DNA of 64,000 bases from Microcebus murinus (GCF_040939455.1 NC_134124.1:29525138-29589137); one strand, 5' to 3'; positions 46,911 through 59,580 are shown, numbered from the stretch's first letter. Made by a program: numbers and translations. Notes: a model not told the origin generated them from the sequence alone.

Positions 46911-48240
46911 ATCACATCACCTATGTGTTGTGATTCAGAAAGTCAGACCGATCTTTCATGTGCCTGTGTCATGTTTTATGTCATTAGTGGGAATAGCATT
47001 TATGTGCTTGAAACAAAGAATTCTAATTACAAACCATCAATATTCAGTATAAAAAGGGCCCAGTACTAAATGTGGAATTACTAAAGCAGAATGGGCATAT
47101 TCATGCTTTGAAAGAAACAAACATTATTTGAGTAAAAATTTTGTAGAGAGGTGTGGCTTCCTTAGAAGGATTTCTCGACACTTATACAGTTATCTTAGAA
47201 ATTGTTTAAGTCTTGATGGTACTTAACAATGAGAGAGCACATTGAAATTTATGTTTCTCTATTTTTGTCTCATCATATATTGGCTGCCAAGTTAGCAGAT
47301 ACTACCTGGAAATTTAGAATGTCATTCTGCCTTGTTTTCTTCTTTTGGGGTCTGACCTTTACTTTATCCAAATATCATTTTGTCTGTAAATATTAAAATG
47401 AGTTGCTGGCCACTCGGTGCTGCAAAATATGTGAAACAGTTTAAAGGATTTCCGGGCTGGCTGGCACAGGAGCTTATTGTACAGAGTTAATCTCTTGAAA
47501 ATGTTTTACTATTGACAGCACTGCTAGCCATAATTAGGCAAGTAAGAGAGTCACTCATGAAGCTGTAACAATTGGGTGTTATGCTTTCATCTCAAATAAT
47601 TTCAAATATTAAATGTTCCTAGAGTAGGATTTTAAAAAGATCTCTGCATCTTAAAAGCCATTTAGGCTATAGTGGAATTGCCTAATCCCAGCATGTGCCA
47701 AAATGTTTTTGCATACTTAGGTAATAAAATTGTGAACTCCTGTGGCTACAAGGGAATTTGAGACATTATCCTGTCCCAAAGTCCCCAGTATGGTTTTTGG
47801 TGAGAGGGTCATTTACCCCACCCCAGACATGTCAGCATTATTACCTGCCTACTGTGGTGTTTAATAACCTCTCCATCAGGAAATGCTTTTCCATACCTAA
47901 AATCTACTGTTTTTTTTTTTTGTTGTTGTTGTTTGTTTGTTTGTTTTATTTTGTTTTCCTGGAATTCTAGTGGGGAAAAAAGGCTGTTTTAAGGTTAAAG
48001 GCTTAGGCCACATAATAAGTCTTCAGATATATTCTGCAGTTTGGAATAGAAAAATATTGTGATCCTTAGCAGAATAACCAGAGCCATCACACACAGTTAT
48101 GCAGTTTATGCTTTGCACAAAAATATCAAACAAAATGGTGGCAGTGGGGTTGAATTCACATGCATTCATGTCTCTGAACTTAATAGCTACTAGCGTGGCT
48201 AAGTGTACCCTCAAGAGGCATGTTTTTCTAATCCTCTATG
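46911..48240. other. No gene; poly-T/(GTTT)n tract
   Basis: A T run with GTT and GTTT units lies at 47910-47958. Otherwise this is complex sequence without recognisable genes or repeats. Confidence 0.45.
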
Positions 48241-48242
48241 CT

Positions 48243-48475
48243 TGCAGTCCCCAACCTCCAGTGCCTCAGAGCGATACAGGTCAGTGGCCTGTTAGGAACT
48301 GAGCTGCACAGCAGGAGGTGAAAAGTGAGTGAGCAAGGGAAACTTCGTCCGTATTTACAGGCAGCTCCCTGTTGCTGGCATCCACCTTGCCCTGCCCCCT
48401 GTATCCCTCCTCCACCCCTTGGTCAATGGAAAAATTATATTCCATGCAACCACTTCCTGGTGCCATAAAGGTCTA
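48243..48475 (-). mobile_element. hAT-type MITE (TIR CAG(N)TCCCCAACC)
   Basis: It starts gcagtccccaacctccagtg, followed by ggcctgttaggaactgagct, gcacagcaggaggtgaaaag, ttggtcaatggaaaaattat and cacttcctggtgccataaag. The order and the TCCCCAACC end belong to a common mammalian hAT MITE. The family name is not certain. Confidence 0.7.
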
Positions 48476-48479
48476 TGCC

Positions 48480-48995
48480 AAGGAGATGCCTCTTAGGGGA
48501 ATAGTTTGTTTTGTTTTGGGTTTTTTCTAACTTGCTCAAAGGTGCCCTAACATCTCCCTTGAAGACAGTGGCTTGAATAGTGAGCATCAGTCCTAACAGG
48601 GCCTAACACTCTCTTTGGTATTTTGTTTGTTTGTTCCACAGAAGAAATTCTGATTCAGCATGTCTGGAGCCCAAGAATCTCCTTTTTTAACAAATACTCC
48701 AGATTACTTTGATGCAGGTAATCCAAAATCTTACTTGCAGAAAACTGTGCATAGTTTAGTTTCCTTACACTGGCACCTGGTTGTCTCATTATGCTACTTC
48801 CATTGAGCTCTTGGAGGGTTTGAGCTGTCTGGTGGAACCTCATTTTCCTTGTATTCAAAAGCCAGTGGAAGTTTTCTAGTCACCCATGAAGTTGACCAGC
48901 ATCCAGCAACATTCATACAATTCGTGTCACTACAGATGTACATATACACTATGCATATTTTTTTATTCTCATATTAGGTATTTTGTGTGTGTTTT
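48480..48995. other. No identifiable feature
   Basis: Complex sequence with a 67-codon minus-strand frame (48655-48858) lacking any recognisable domain. Confidence 0.45.
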
Positions 48996-48999
48996 TTCT

Positions 49000-49260
49000 T
49001 TTATTCAAAACATATTTATTAAGTGCCTACTCTTCAATGCATGGTATATGGGATACATCATGATGATCCAGTCATAATTTAGTAGGGTGTTTAAGATATG
49101 CACACATATGACTCCAAATTAAGATGCAAAATAATACATTTCATAAAATTTGCAATGCTTTAGGGTTTAGAGGAGAGAAGATAATACCATTAATGTTATT
49201 GTGACCTGAGACAGGATTTTATACTATCTACAGAAGCAAAGGCAGGATTCAGAAACACTA
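49000..49260 (-). repeat. L2 LINE fragment, reverse
   Basis: caaaacatatttattaagtg, cctactcttcaatgcatggt and atgggatacatcatgatga fit an antisense L2 3' end. Confidence 0.6.
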
Positions 49261-49264
49261 ATAA

Positions 49265-49970
49265 TTGGATTAAAAATGAAATTCCTGGGTTCATATATTT
49301 TATCATTTCTTTACTGTGGGTTGTTATGATAGTACTGATAGTTTACATCTATTGACCCTTGCATTTTATGTGTGCTCTATATCATTATGAATTTTCACAT
49401 TTCCAGTTGAGAATTTTGTCAGATATAAATATGTAGCATAGATTAAAATGAAAATTCCTTACAGAGTATATACACTCAGGAGCCTCTAACTTTAAATTTA
49501 GATGTTTGTTCCAATATTGATTTTGTATTGCAACTCTAGAATTAAATTCTGATTTAGAGCTGACAGTATAATGCTTTAAATATATTAGATTGTTTTAGCC
49601 CTGGCAGTTTATTTTTTAGTTGTTTTGTTATGTAACAATATTACTTTGGGTGTAATCTCTTTAGACAATGTAACAGTGCTTAAATAGGGAATGAAAAATA
49701 GTCTGATAGTTGACCTTCAGGGACCAAAGTAAAAAATGTTATCATCAGATTACTTTCTTGTTTGTAACCAAGTAAGAGAATATGTGTGTCTCTTACCTAA
49801 GCAATTGTACCTGTATTTCACATGAGATAATAAGAGTAAATTAACAGTCTTTTTGAAATTGTATGTATTAAATTGGATATTTTCTTACCTGATGGCAAAG
49901 TTAGACATACAGAAGATGGAATGGTTAAGGGTAGGGAAAGTGAGTTTGGAAGTTCTTAGGAGTACTTTTT
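49265..49970. other. No identifiable feature
   Basis: AT-rich DNA without a recognised gene or repeat. Confidence 0.5.
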
Positions 49971-49974
49971 TTCA

Positions 49975-50105
49975 GTCTATCTGACCCTAATCTGAGTTTC
50001 TCATTTATAAAATGGAAATATGAGCAGAAGTTTCCTGGTGGATTTTTATAAGAATAATGAGATGATGTGCTGTTTAGTCAGTGCCTGCCTGGTACACAAT
50101 ATGTG
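49975..50105 (+). repeat. MIR SINE
   Basis: tgagtttctcatttataaaa, tggaaatatgagcagaag, agaataatgagatgatgtgc and cagtgcctgcctggtacaca are in sense MIR order. Confidence 0.7.
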
Positions 50106-50109
50106 TTTT

Positions 50110-50290
50110 GATTTAATCTAGCAGATATTTATTGAGCGTATACTGTGTGGCATAAGCACTGTTCTAGGTTATAGGAAAACAGGGACAAACAAAGTCCTTG
50201 ACTTCATGGCCCTTATACTATTGCATGGGACATGAAGCTGAAAGCAACTCTAAAGTCAGAAGATAGTCTGAAAGAGTAACTGTTATTGCT
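50110..50290 (-). repeat. L2 LINE 3' end, reverse
   Basis: cagatatttattgagcgtat, gcataagcactgttctaggt, aacagggacaaacaaagtcc and ttgacttcatggcccttata are a clear antisense L2 end. Confidence 0.8.
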
Positions 50291-50369
50291 GTATTTATTT
50301 CGATGGGCTAATTGACACTTTTCAAACAAGCTTCTTTATTCTTAGTCACCCCAGATTTAGTAGCTCCAA

Positions 50370-50487
50370 TTTTTTTTTTTTTTTTTTTAACAAATAGGGA
50401 TTTCCTATGTTGCCCAGAGTGGAGTGTACTGGCCATTTACAGGTGTGATCATGGCACACTATAGCCTCAAACCCCTGGCCTCAAGCC
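50370..50487 (-). mobile_element. Alu left-monomer (FLAM-like), minus strand
   Basis: A T run leads into gggatttcctatgttgccca, gagtggagtgtactggccat, ttacaggtgtgatcatggca and cactatagcctcaaacccct. The tggc(t/c)att(t/c)acagg(t/c)g(t/c)gatc wording is a 7SL RNA feature retained by the oldest monomeric Alus. Confidence 0.8.
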
Positions 50488-50717
50488 AGGTGAAAAGAGA
50501 ACTAAAGAATTAGACTAAATATGTTTTCTTGACCATTTTTTTTACAGTAAGGAACTTCTTGGCAATATGAATGATGTTATAGTCTTTCCTGGAAAAAAAT
50601 GTACATATTTCTGTATACAAAAAGTCATGCCTTGGCATAGTGTTTCAAAATTTGTATACTTCTTGACCCATTCTTGGTGATTCTTTTTAACTATAATAGA
50701 TCTTTTAAAGGAAAATA

Positions 50718-51059
50718 CAGTCATGCTTCACTTAATGGCAGGGACATGTCCTGAGATAATGTGCTGTTAGGCAATTTTGTCATTGTATAAACATCATAGA
50801 GTGTACTTACACAAACCTTAATAGTATAGCCTAGTGCACATCTAGGCTATGGCCTGTTAGTTCTAAGCTACAAACCTGTCCATCATGTTACTGTACCAGA
50901 TACTGTAGGCAGCTGTAACACAATGGTAAGTATTTGTGCACCCAAAGATATCTAAACATAGAAAAAACGCAGTAAAAATACAATATTATAATCTTATAGG
51001 ATTACCCTAGTATATGTGGTCCATGGTTGACCAAAACATCATTATGCTGCACTTGACTG
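50718..51059 (+). mobile_element. Tigger-type MITE, TA-flanked
   Basis: It starts CAGTCATGCTTCACTTAATG and ends with the near-complement cattatgctgcacttgactg, with TA at 50716-50717 and 51060-51061. The interior (gagtgtacttacacaaacct, gctacaaacctgtccatcat, acacaatggtaagtatttgt) matches a common Tc1/mariner-Tigger MITE. There is no transposase frame. Confidence 0.88.
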
Positions 51060-51061
51060 TA

Positions 51062-52635
51062 CTTGAATGACACCACTAACATTTTAGACCACTTGGAAAG
51101 CTGAGAGAAAAAAAAAATTGATAATCATTTTAAAGAAAAGAGTCACTGCAATATAAATAGAGACCAATTTAGGCAAGGGACATAAGGAGAAATCTGGAAA
51201 TCTCTTTCAAGATGTGATAATTTATCCATGTGTAAATATCATTGCATGTAAAAAGCTTCAATGAATAGAAGACTTTATGTAGTTTGCCCAGGGTTAGAAA
51301 CTATGGAATCATATAAAGTTCCTAATAGAAATATACAGAAATTATAAATATAAATATTACTGGTAAGGGCTTTAGGTATTTTGATGTTAAACTTTTGATT
51401 ACAAGACAATGTGATGTATTTACATTGCTTTAGGATTTCAGATTTTTTAGTAATATTATTGTTATTCTCATAGGGATATGAAGACTAGCCAGCAGTTATG
51501 TTGTTTTGAAAATTGCACTGTGTCTTTAAAAGGATTGGCATACATTGTGAATTGTGAAGCTCTGCTTTGTTTTCAAAAACAAATGGACACATTTCCCATT
51601 TAAATAGTGGTTTTCACTGTCTGCCCTTTGAATAAATGCTGGGAAAGTGTCTGATGTGCGTGTATTTATCTTACAGCTTGACAAATGGAATTAATGCCAA
51701 AGTGTTAAGCCATTACTGTGTAGGGGAATAGAGGTCTTACAAGTACATTTGCTATTTCGCTTTCTCTGCGTGTTCACTGCATCGAAGCCTGGGTTAATGA
51801 TACCCTCAGAAATTGTATGGTCTCTTGAATGGTAGTGCTGATGAAATATGGTTGGCTAAAGCATTCAAAAAGTAGCTTTATTTGGTAATAAATTGATAAT
51901 GTTGGAGGGGTAAGGAGAGAAGTCAGGGATGGGTCTGAGGAAAGATCCAAAGGAAAGATCCAATTCATACCCCTAACCCCTGAAAGTAGGTGCTGTGGCC
52001 CTGGAGCTTCTCCCTAAGACTAAGAACCAGTCACCAGTAGCAGCAACTACCTTCTCAAGGTAGTTCCTCTTTGTAAATGCAAATGCATCAGAACCTGGTG
52101 GTTCAGGTCACTCAAGGTGACATCTGAAGCTGTAACTTAGTTCCATCCTCAATAAGCATTAAAACCACCAGAGACTGAGCAAAGGGACACCTTGCCCTCA
52201 CTTATGAGAATTCAAACTGCACACTCTTGGAAAAAGAAAAGAAAAAGAGTAATACATTTCTTGAACCCCTCCTTTCTCCATTCCATATCCCCTCCTCCTC
52301 TGCTCTCCCCACTCCCTCCCTCCATCTTGTCTCTCTTCTCCTTCCCATTTCAAAGTAGACCCAGGCCTCTCCCACCCTCAGGGACAGGAAAGCCTCAGGG
52401 CACACTGAAATCAAAGCATTGTAGTTAATTCTTAGCTTTTTGCCCAGAGCTCAGGTCCTCCAAATTTAAAGAAGTTTCAAAGATAATTTTGACAATCAGT
52501 GATAACTTGCCTTGTTGAATTGAGAACCTAGTTCTTCTATTTGAAGATACAATTTCCCTGCATCTCTGCAGTCTGCTTCCAAATTAGCTGGGGTTTTTGT
52601 TTGTTTCATTTTCCCTTTGGTATCAAAATATTATG
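51062..52635. other. No gene; pyrimidine-rich tract
   Basis: A C/T-rich tract (52261-52350, tcctcctctgctctcccc type) lies within otherwise unremarkable DNA. Frames on both strands across it are compositional. Confidence 0.5.
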
Positions 52636-52639
52636 TTTC

Positions 52640-52745
52640 CAAAGAGCAGAGACTGTTTTACTTATCTCTAAAACTTCGCAATGCCTGGATCAATGCTTTG
52701 GTCAAAGTAGATGAATATTAAATGCTTCAGTTGAATTATGTCAGG
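52640..52745 (+). repeat. L2 LINE 3' end
   Basis: agcagagactgttttactta, tctctaaaacttcgcaatgc and agatgaatattaaatgcttc follow the L2 3' UTR order. Confidence 0.65.
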
Positions 52746-52749
52746 CAGG

Positions 52750-55625
52750 ATCTCCTGCCACCCTTTAAAGAAATGTTAGTCGGCTATGCATCTCATGCAC
52801 AGCCTAGCCAATATAAGACTATAAATGAAAGGTTTTCTGTATGCTTTGTATTTAAAATTACTGTTTTTCCTTGGTGAGCAGAATAGTTATTCCAGAACTT
52901 GTTTTTAAATTGAAATGCTAGAATGATTAAAGTTTGGTATTATTTACCTATCAAAAGTTATTTTCTACTGAACATCCTTCCTTAAAAATAGTCAAATTTT
53001 TCTGAAGCCACTGTGCAAGATAATCTAAATCCATAGGACACAAAGTAACAATTTTATTTGATGCTGACATATTCTCTTTAGGTTTTCCTCTAAAGAAAGT
53101 CTATGAGAATCCACTGAGCATAAAAAAAAAAAAGAACCTCTATTTCTAGTATCCACTGATGCCTTTTTGAGCTTTTCTTGGTTGGGAATTTAGCATTAAC
53201 AAAGGAATTTGTGATGTCTTATACGCTCTGTGCTCTAATCTAATATTCGTCTGTGATATCATTCATAATTACTATATATTTAAATCTCAGTTTGGAATTC
53301 AGGTGTCAAAGGAGAAATAGTACTGGGAAAGTCTTCATTATCAGTTATGAGCTGCTGTAAAACTTACAGTGTTAAAACATCCCTTGAAATAGACATTAGA
53401 GACCTGAAAAAGGGATAATATAAAATTGATCAAAACCTATATTTCAAAAGCAGCTTTCTCAGCCATCCAAAAAAAAAAAAAAAAGCTTTAGAAGTGGCTT
53501 AGGGTTATTTTATACATGAACACTTAAAAGCAGGCAGACAGTTCTGTCCTTCATTGGAAAATGTATATAGATAGATAAATAGATGCACATAATGTATGGA
53601 TAGATGGATATACTGGATCAGAAATAAACTCCAGAAAATGAATCTCATCTCTCTGGTGGGAAAAATCATAGAGGCTCATTGACTGCAAAGGTTAATCAAG
53701 ATTCTCGGGGGACAGCTCCTGTGCAACAGCTGACAAGCATTTCATTAGGGAAGGCGACTGAAGCTTCAATGAGATTCTGGAGAACAAACCCACCAGGAGC
53801 CAGATTGCAGGGAGGAGGAGAGATCAGAGCCAGCTGAGGTGGATGGACTTGAATATTGACAGAGGTCTGCATCTCTTCCTGAAATGGTACCAGTTTCACT
53901 CCCCCTAGAAACCTTTCTGCCCAGAACCACATAGCACTTAGCAGCAGCATTACCTATCATTGTAATTGTGGATTCCCGCACTTGAGAACTTAATAGGTCA
54001 TTAGTTTTCCCATCATAAAGTCCACACTTTAAAATTCTGTTTTGCCCCTCTGCATATGTTATATGTCCATACCCAAATTGTGAATAATGTATTCCAGTTA
54101 TTATTCCGGCTTCAGTATCAAACATTTACTCTGGTGATATAATATTTTATCATTCCTGGTTTTCATCCATTCCACTTGTTTGGGAAAAAAAAACTTAAAA
54201 TATTTATCTTTAAGGTTTTTCTGTTGTTTGATTTTTATTCATTTGGGTGTTTGTTTTGATTTATCAAACCTAATCTCTATGTTGAAAATGATGAGTTTTC
54301 TCATTAATATTAGAAAATGGAGACCAAACTTACTTGTTTCAAACAAAAGACTGAAAATATTGTGATTATTTTGGAAACCATAAAGATATAAAAGCAATAT
54401 CTGAATCATACCAAAATGAAATCATTACTCAGTAATAATTTCTCATAGCAAGCATGGTTTATAGTAATTAAGGCTAGATTATTGACTGGAAAGAGAAATA
54501 GAGGCATAAGAAGAGAATTTTCAAAGCACCTATTATGTAGAGAGATCCAGAATTATTTTTAAAATTTATTTTTGGACCATCAGTGAGTCCTTGTGCTTCT
54601 CTGTGAAACCCAGGAACAATAGAGTCTGATGATTTTGAAGTTGCTCCTGGTGTCTTGGGTAGGCTCTATTATGCTTTCTTCATTAGGTAGGGGAGTTTAA
54701 CAACAATTGCCAGTTATTTTTCTTTTCGTTGCTGTTGCTTTATTTTCCTGGACTTCTTTTAGAAGGCAAATGCCTAACACATCACACAGTCACGTAGCAA
54801 ACATTTTATGATCTGCAAAGCCAGTATCCGAAGTAAATAAAACACTACCCAAATCCATATTGTCAGCAGCTTATCAAAAAGCTTTTCTTTTTCTTTTTTC
54901 TTTTTTTTGGTTGGTTTTGTTTCCTTTTACACTTTGTTTAGAAGGAAAGTTTTTTATTTGAAAGAGTAAATGAACACTTGGATGGCAATTGATTGTTTCT
55001 ATCACATCCCTGCTGGATATGCATCCCTCTCATTTTCCAATAGGGCAGCAAGGGCTCGGAATTCTCAGTCTTAGCACAGATCCCCAAGGATTGAGTATGG
55101 CAAAAAGCTGACAAACCTTTGTTACACAGCTCAGGCCATCAAAGGCAGGGCCAGCAATGGGGCAGAATCTGCCTCTCTCGCTCTTTCCCCGATCCTCTGG
55201 ATAAATTGATTACTTTGATCCTTAAAGCAGCAAATCTGACACATCTCAGCAATACTAAATTCACTTCCTCTCCATTTTGAACACGGGGATGTTTATAGCA
55301 GTTGTCTGTTCCTCAGAATAACAAACTCAAGATGGACAGTGGGAACATCACCCCCAGCTGTCCTGCAGATATCAGTGGCCCAATGTGGAGACATGTGCAT
55401 ATTTAACAGGAGACCTTTTAGTGGTGAAAGCAGCACATCAGAGCCGAATACATTTATTATAACAATAAATGACTAAAACTGTTTATTCTGTGAACATAAT
55501 GGTTTTCTGTGTCTTCAGTTCATCTTAATCTGTTTTAGTGCCCAGCTTCTCTCAAAAACCTCTTTTGAATGCAGAGTTATTCATTTCGGAGAATAGCTGT
55601 AAGAGGAAGAAGAATAAAACAAAAT
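52750..55625. other. Repeat-poor region; unassigned 119-codon frame
   Basis: Few recognisable repeats. The minus strand has a 119-codon frame (53766-54125), starting MFDTEAGIITGIHYSQFGYG, with no domain I can identify. An AGGTAATG donor-like sequence lies inside it near residue 57. It could be chance, an unrecognised transposon or a pseudogene. The region 55.0-55.5 kb is complex and moderately GC-rich. A GATA-type short repeat sits near 53566-53610. Confidence 0.4.
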
Positions 55626-55629
55626 TAGC

Positions 55630-55825
55630 AGTTGATCAAGAGTACTTTAGACTGCCACCCTTTCCATTAACGATTTGATTTGATGTGAGTGCAATGCTTT
55701 TCCTGATACATTATGATAGAATAACCCTGACAGAAAGTAAAACCAAAGAAAACTAAAACTTGATCTAAGATACAGCAGCCTGCCACCCTCTCTATTAGCA
55801 TTTTAATTTGATGGGAACTGTGTGG
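55630..55825 (+). repeat. Diverged local duplication, ~120-bp spacing
   Basis: The block agttgatcaagagtacttta, gactgccaccctttccatta, atttgatttgatgtga (about 55630-55700) has a diverged partner, acttgatctaagatacagca, gcctgccaccctctctatta, ttttaatttgatggga (about 55755-55820). Confidence 0.6.
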
Positions 55826-55865
55826 TGTCTTAGTCTCAGTTCCCAGGAAAGGCTTTCTCATTTAA

Positions 55866-56140
55866 GAGCGCCTTCTCCTTATCAAGCCATCCTGAGCTTT
55901 TTTAGAATTTATTTATTTATTTATTAAAGATTACCTCTGCCTTCCTGTTAGCAATAGAAGGTGTTTATCAGACACTGCTCTACAGCAGAAACCTAAGGCT
56001 GCTTCTTGATGACAAATTGTAAGTCTCCATCAGGACTAAAGTATGCGGTTACCAGAAAGAAAACTATATTCCTCTGATAATACCTTCGTCGTCAGAGTGG
56101 CTTCTTGCAAAAAAAAAAAAAATGAGTTAATAGTCAAATT
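55866..56140. other. No gene; short (TTTA)n
   Basis: A TTTATTTATTTATTTA stretch near 55906-55925. Nothing else is recognised. Confidence 0.5.
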
Positions 56141-56173
56141 TTCTTTGTTTCTTTCTTCCTTTCTTTCTTTCCT

Positions 56174-56237
<64 letters not shown>

Positions 56238-56244
56238 TTTTTTT
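56141..56244 (+). repeat. (CTTT)n microsatellite
   Basis: More than 20 CTTT/TTTC units, almost uninterrupted at the 3' part. This homopyrimidine-homopurine mirror repeat could form a triplex. It encodes the Leu/Ser/Phe run of the overlapping frame, which is not a gene. Confidence 0.95.
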
Positions 56245-56520
56245 GCTTTAAATTATCTATTGTGTAATTACCTACCTTTTAAGGAATGGAATAGAAAAAA
56301 AATTAAGTCTTAGGGAGACCAATTCATTTATCATTGTTACCACATTAGCTCTATGATATTGGGTTCAAAAAAAAAATAGATCTCCAAATGGACTTTTGCT
56401 CTGCAGATAAAAGAATGAAGCTGAGATATCATTTAATCCTAGCTCACACTGTATGGCATTGCTTCCTATGTCAGATGTTGAGGTTGTTAAGAACCAGTTG
56501 GTTAGATCTATCAAAGAAGA

Positions 56521-56664
56521 AATTTTTTTGTTTAATTTTTTTTTTTAGAGATCAGGGTCTCACTAGACTGCTCAGGCTGGTCTCGAACTGCTGAGCTCAA
56601 GTGATCCTCCTGCTTCAGTTTCTTGAGTAGCTGGGACTACAGGCACACACCACTACACCCAGCA
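56521..56664 (-). mobile_element. Alu monomer (FRAM-like), minus strand
   Basis: A T-rich run leads into agagatcagggtctcactag, gctcaggctggtctcgaact, gctgagctcaagtgatcctc and gtagctgggactacaggcac. Only one monomer is present. Confidence 0.8.
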
Positions 56665-56669
56665 GGAAT

Positions 56670-59380
56670 GTTTTTCTTCTTCTGAAATCTTAACTGAAAA
56701 CATATTATTCTCATATCTGATTGATCGATTATCAAGTGGAAGCAAACTACATGAGTCTAATTCAAACTCCTTAAGGATAACAGTGTCTTTCACAATGATT
56801 TTTCAGCTTCTTTCCTTTCTTTGCACTTTTCAGCATCCACAAATACTCAAAACATTTGATATACTTTGATGTTTGGAAACAATGAGGATCTGAAATTTTG
56901 AGAACAAAAAATAAAGGTATATTTTTATTCTTATCATTCTTATTCAAAGGAGGAAATCTTATTCTTTGAATTCCTTAAATTGCTACCCAATAAAGGTGGG
57001 GTTATGGCTCACTGTATTTTCTATTTTCCTAAGACTGTGTTAAAGCTTCCCTTTTCAAAATCGTTTCTCATATGCATATTCCCTAAGACTCTTTTCACAT
57101 CAAAGTTACACTTTGAAGCTTTCTAGCAAAGTAGCAGCTAGGCAATCTATGACAACAGCAATAATTTAGTTGTGTTGCTTTATCGGAGAAAAAAAGTTTC
57201 ATCCTTATTTAAATAGCAGTTTTAAAGCCTAATTAACTAAATTGATAGCTTTATGCATGTAAATTGCCATAACAGAAGAAGGGAGTATGCAAGATGGGGT
57301 GGGGAAGGGGGGGCAGTCTGCCCTTGTAGAATAATGACTCTTTATTAAGAGATCTGTATGCTCCCAGTATATTTTCAGGCCTGTCTGTGGGATTAAAATT
57401 TTAAACAGAAAGATCTGTATGGAATAGAGGTCTTTAAACGATTAGATGCTAATCTAGACACAGTCTTAGAAGGAAGAGACCTGCTCATTATTTGGAGATT
57501 TATTACTTTGATGCCTTTGTATATAAGGTACACTATGCCCTTTAAAAATCAGACTCTGGAAAAGAAAAAAATTCTCACCGAGTCAGCCCAAATACCAATG
57601 CCTGGGTATATAATGCCTCCAAAGTGTTTTTATTATCCTGTAAATGCCTGTGTATCTGGTATACATATAAAACTCTAATAACTGCTTGTGTCTAGATAAA
57701 GCACAGCCATATACAAATGTTTTTAACATAAATATACATATATATTAAAGTATTGCACTATTAAATATGCTATTTGTGTAAGTTACGTTGAAATGTTACT
57801 TTCATTTATAAAAAACTTGTTTAATACTTACTTGTTTGTACATTTATATTAACTGCTTATTTATTAGGTTGAACCAACTGAAATTTCTGGCACTTGGCTG
57901 TGTTTGACCTATAAAAATGGTCATTCCATGTGATTCAATATATTAGCTATAAAAGGAAATATAATTACAGTTGATATATACTCATTAGAATAGAATTTGG
58001 GATAGTTTTTCTAGTGGCTCTTGACTATGATCTTGAATCTGATCAACACTGTGGATCTCTCCTTAGAAAAATTCACAGTGATATAAAATTTTGCATCTTA
58101 TCTTAGGGCATTCACAGCTTTTTGAGCAACAACATGTAATTCATCCACTGTCTTTGTTGAGCCTTTGACCATTTCATGAGGAAAATAGGCAGAAGAGGAC
58201 CAAACAGTGAGTGGGAGATACTCAGGCCTAAGGGAAGATCAATATAAGGACAAACTACAGGCCTGGCACCCACAGGGGTTTCTAAATGACCACTGTTGGG
58301 AGAAAAACTACAGGCTCAGGACATTAGAGTTTATTCTCTGGATAATGAATGGCTCCCCTTTGGCATCTCCTGGCTTCTTTCTCTGAGGCTCGGGTTTTCT
58401 GCTGGTGAGGAAAGCAAGAGCAATTGCCCTTTCAGACCCCTAAACTGTAGACCTTCAACTGAATTTCATCTCTGTCCTAATCCTCCAATTTTTCCCATGT
58501 GTTGTTTGGTCTCTGAGACCATTTCCTTGACAATCAGAGTAAACTATGGGCCTGAACCTAAATAAAGGACCCTAGGAAAAGCCTAGAGGAGAGTGCTGAA
58601 TGCCCCAGATAAAAATCCCTGTTTTTGAGTGTTAGTTTACCTTGGAAGAATAAATAGTGTAATGGGCTCTTTCAGCTTAGGAAGCTCTTACAGACCGCCC
58701 ATCTTCATTCACCTCTTTGAAATGCATGGTGACAACACATTGATATTGCTGAGGTTAATGACTGACTGATTAACAACAGAGAGCACATTTGCAGGCAAAT
58801 GAGCTGTAATAATTGTTGCGGGAACTCCTTTGAAGAAAATGTTTTAAATAGGCTTATAAGGGCTCTTGAAATGGCTCTTTCACTCTGTTGGGACTAGCTG
58901 CTCCCCATTTGTTTTTCCAGTGCTCTCTTTCAGGATGGCGAAAGAGAAAACTCCAACCACAGTTATCACACATAATCTAAAAAGTGTCTGGTGTTGGGTC
59001 ATCAACATGAAGTGTTTCAGGCACTAGTCTCTTTAATTGGGTGAAATTTGCACTTTCAGCTGCTTTGATCTATAGTCTAGGTTTGCTAATTTAGAAAACA
59101 TGAGTTAGAATTTGAAATTCAGGATGTCTCCATGTGCTTATTTTCATGTGCTTTAGAGAGTTTGGCATTTATTCAAAAAAAGAAGGTGGGGTTATTATGT
59201 TTTTATTTGTAAATATCAAATGCATAGAGTTACAAAAGGGGGTGTCTCTCAACTTTTTTAAAACCCTTGTACCATTTTGATCACTACATGTATTTAATCC
59301 CTACTGTCTCCACATGCCATCAAATCTTGATTGATTCTCCTCCTCCTTTTAGAAATCACAATTTTGTTGGTGTGTAATTG
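56670..59380. other. Repeat-poor region, possibly regulatory
   Basis: This 2.7-kb interval has almost no recognisable repeats. It contains a G-rich cluster (57296-57316) and a high-complexity stretch (58640-58990) with TAAT-type homeodomain-like motifs. The 89-codon plus frame at 58296 shows no domain. Regulatory function is inference only. Confidence 0.4.
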
Positions 59381-59384
59381 CCAA

Positions 59385-59580
59385 TGTAATGATGACTCTC
59401 AAAATTTAGCATGCATCAAAATTACCCAGAGGGTTCTAAAAATACAAAGGCTTTGGGGCCCCACCCCTAGAGTTTCTGCTTCATTAGGTCTGAGGTGGGG
59501 CTCAAGAATTTGTATTTATAATAAGTAAAATTAATGCAAATGCTGCTTGTCCTGGGATCGTGGTTTGAGGATCATTGTTC
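59385..59580 (+). mobile_element. MER5A hAT-Charlie MITE
   Basis: tgactctcaaaatttagcat, gcatcaaaattacccagagg, ggccccacccctagagtttc, gtctgaggtggggctcaaga and aatgctgcttgtcctgggat, followed by gtttgaggatcattg, give a clear MER5A order with both ends. Confidence 0.88.

Noticed and set aside
56043..56267. 74-codon frame with a Leu/Ser/Phe repeat resembling a membrane segment
   Set aside because: It is the translation of the (CTTT)n microsatellite.
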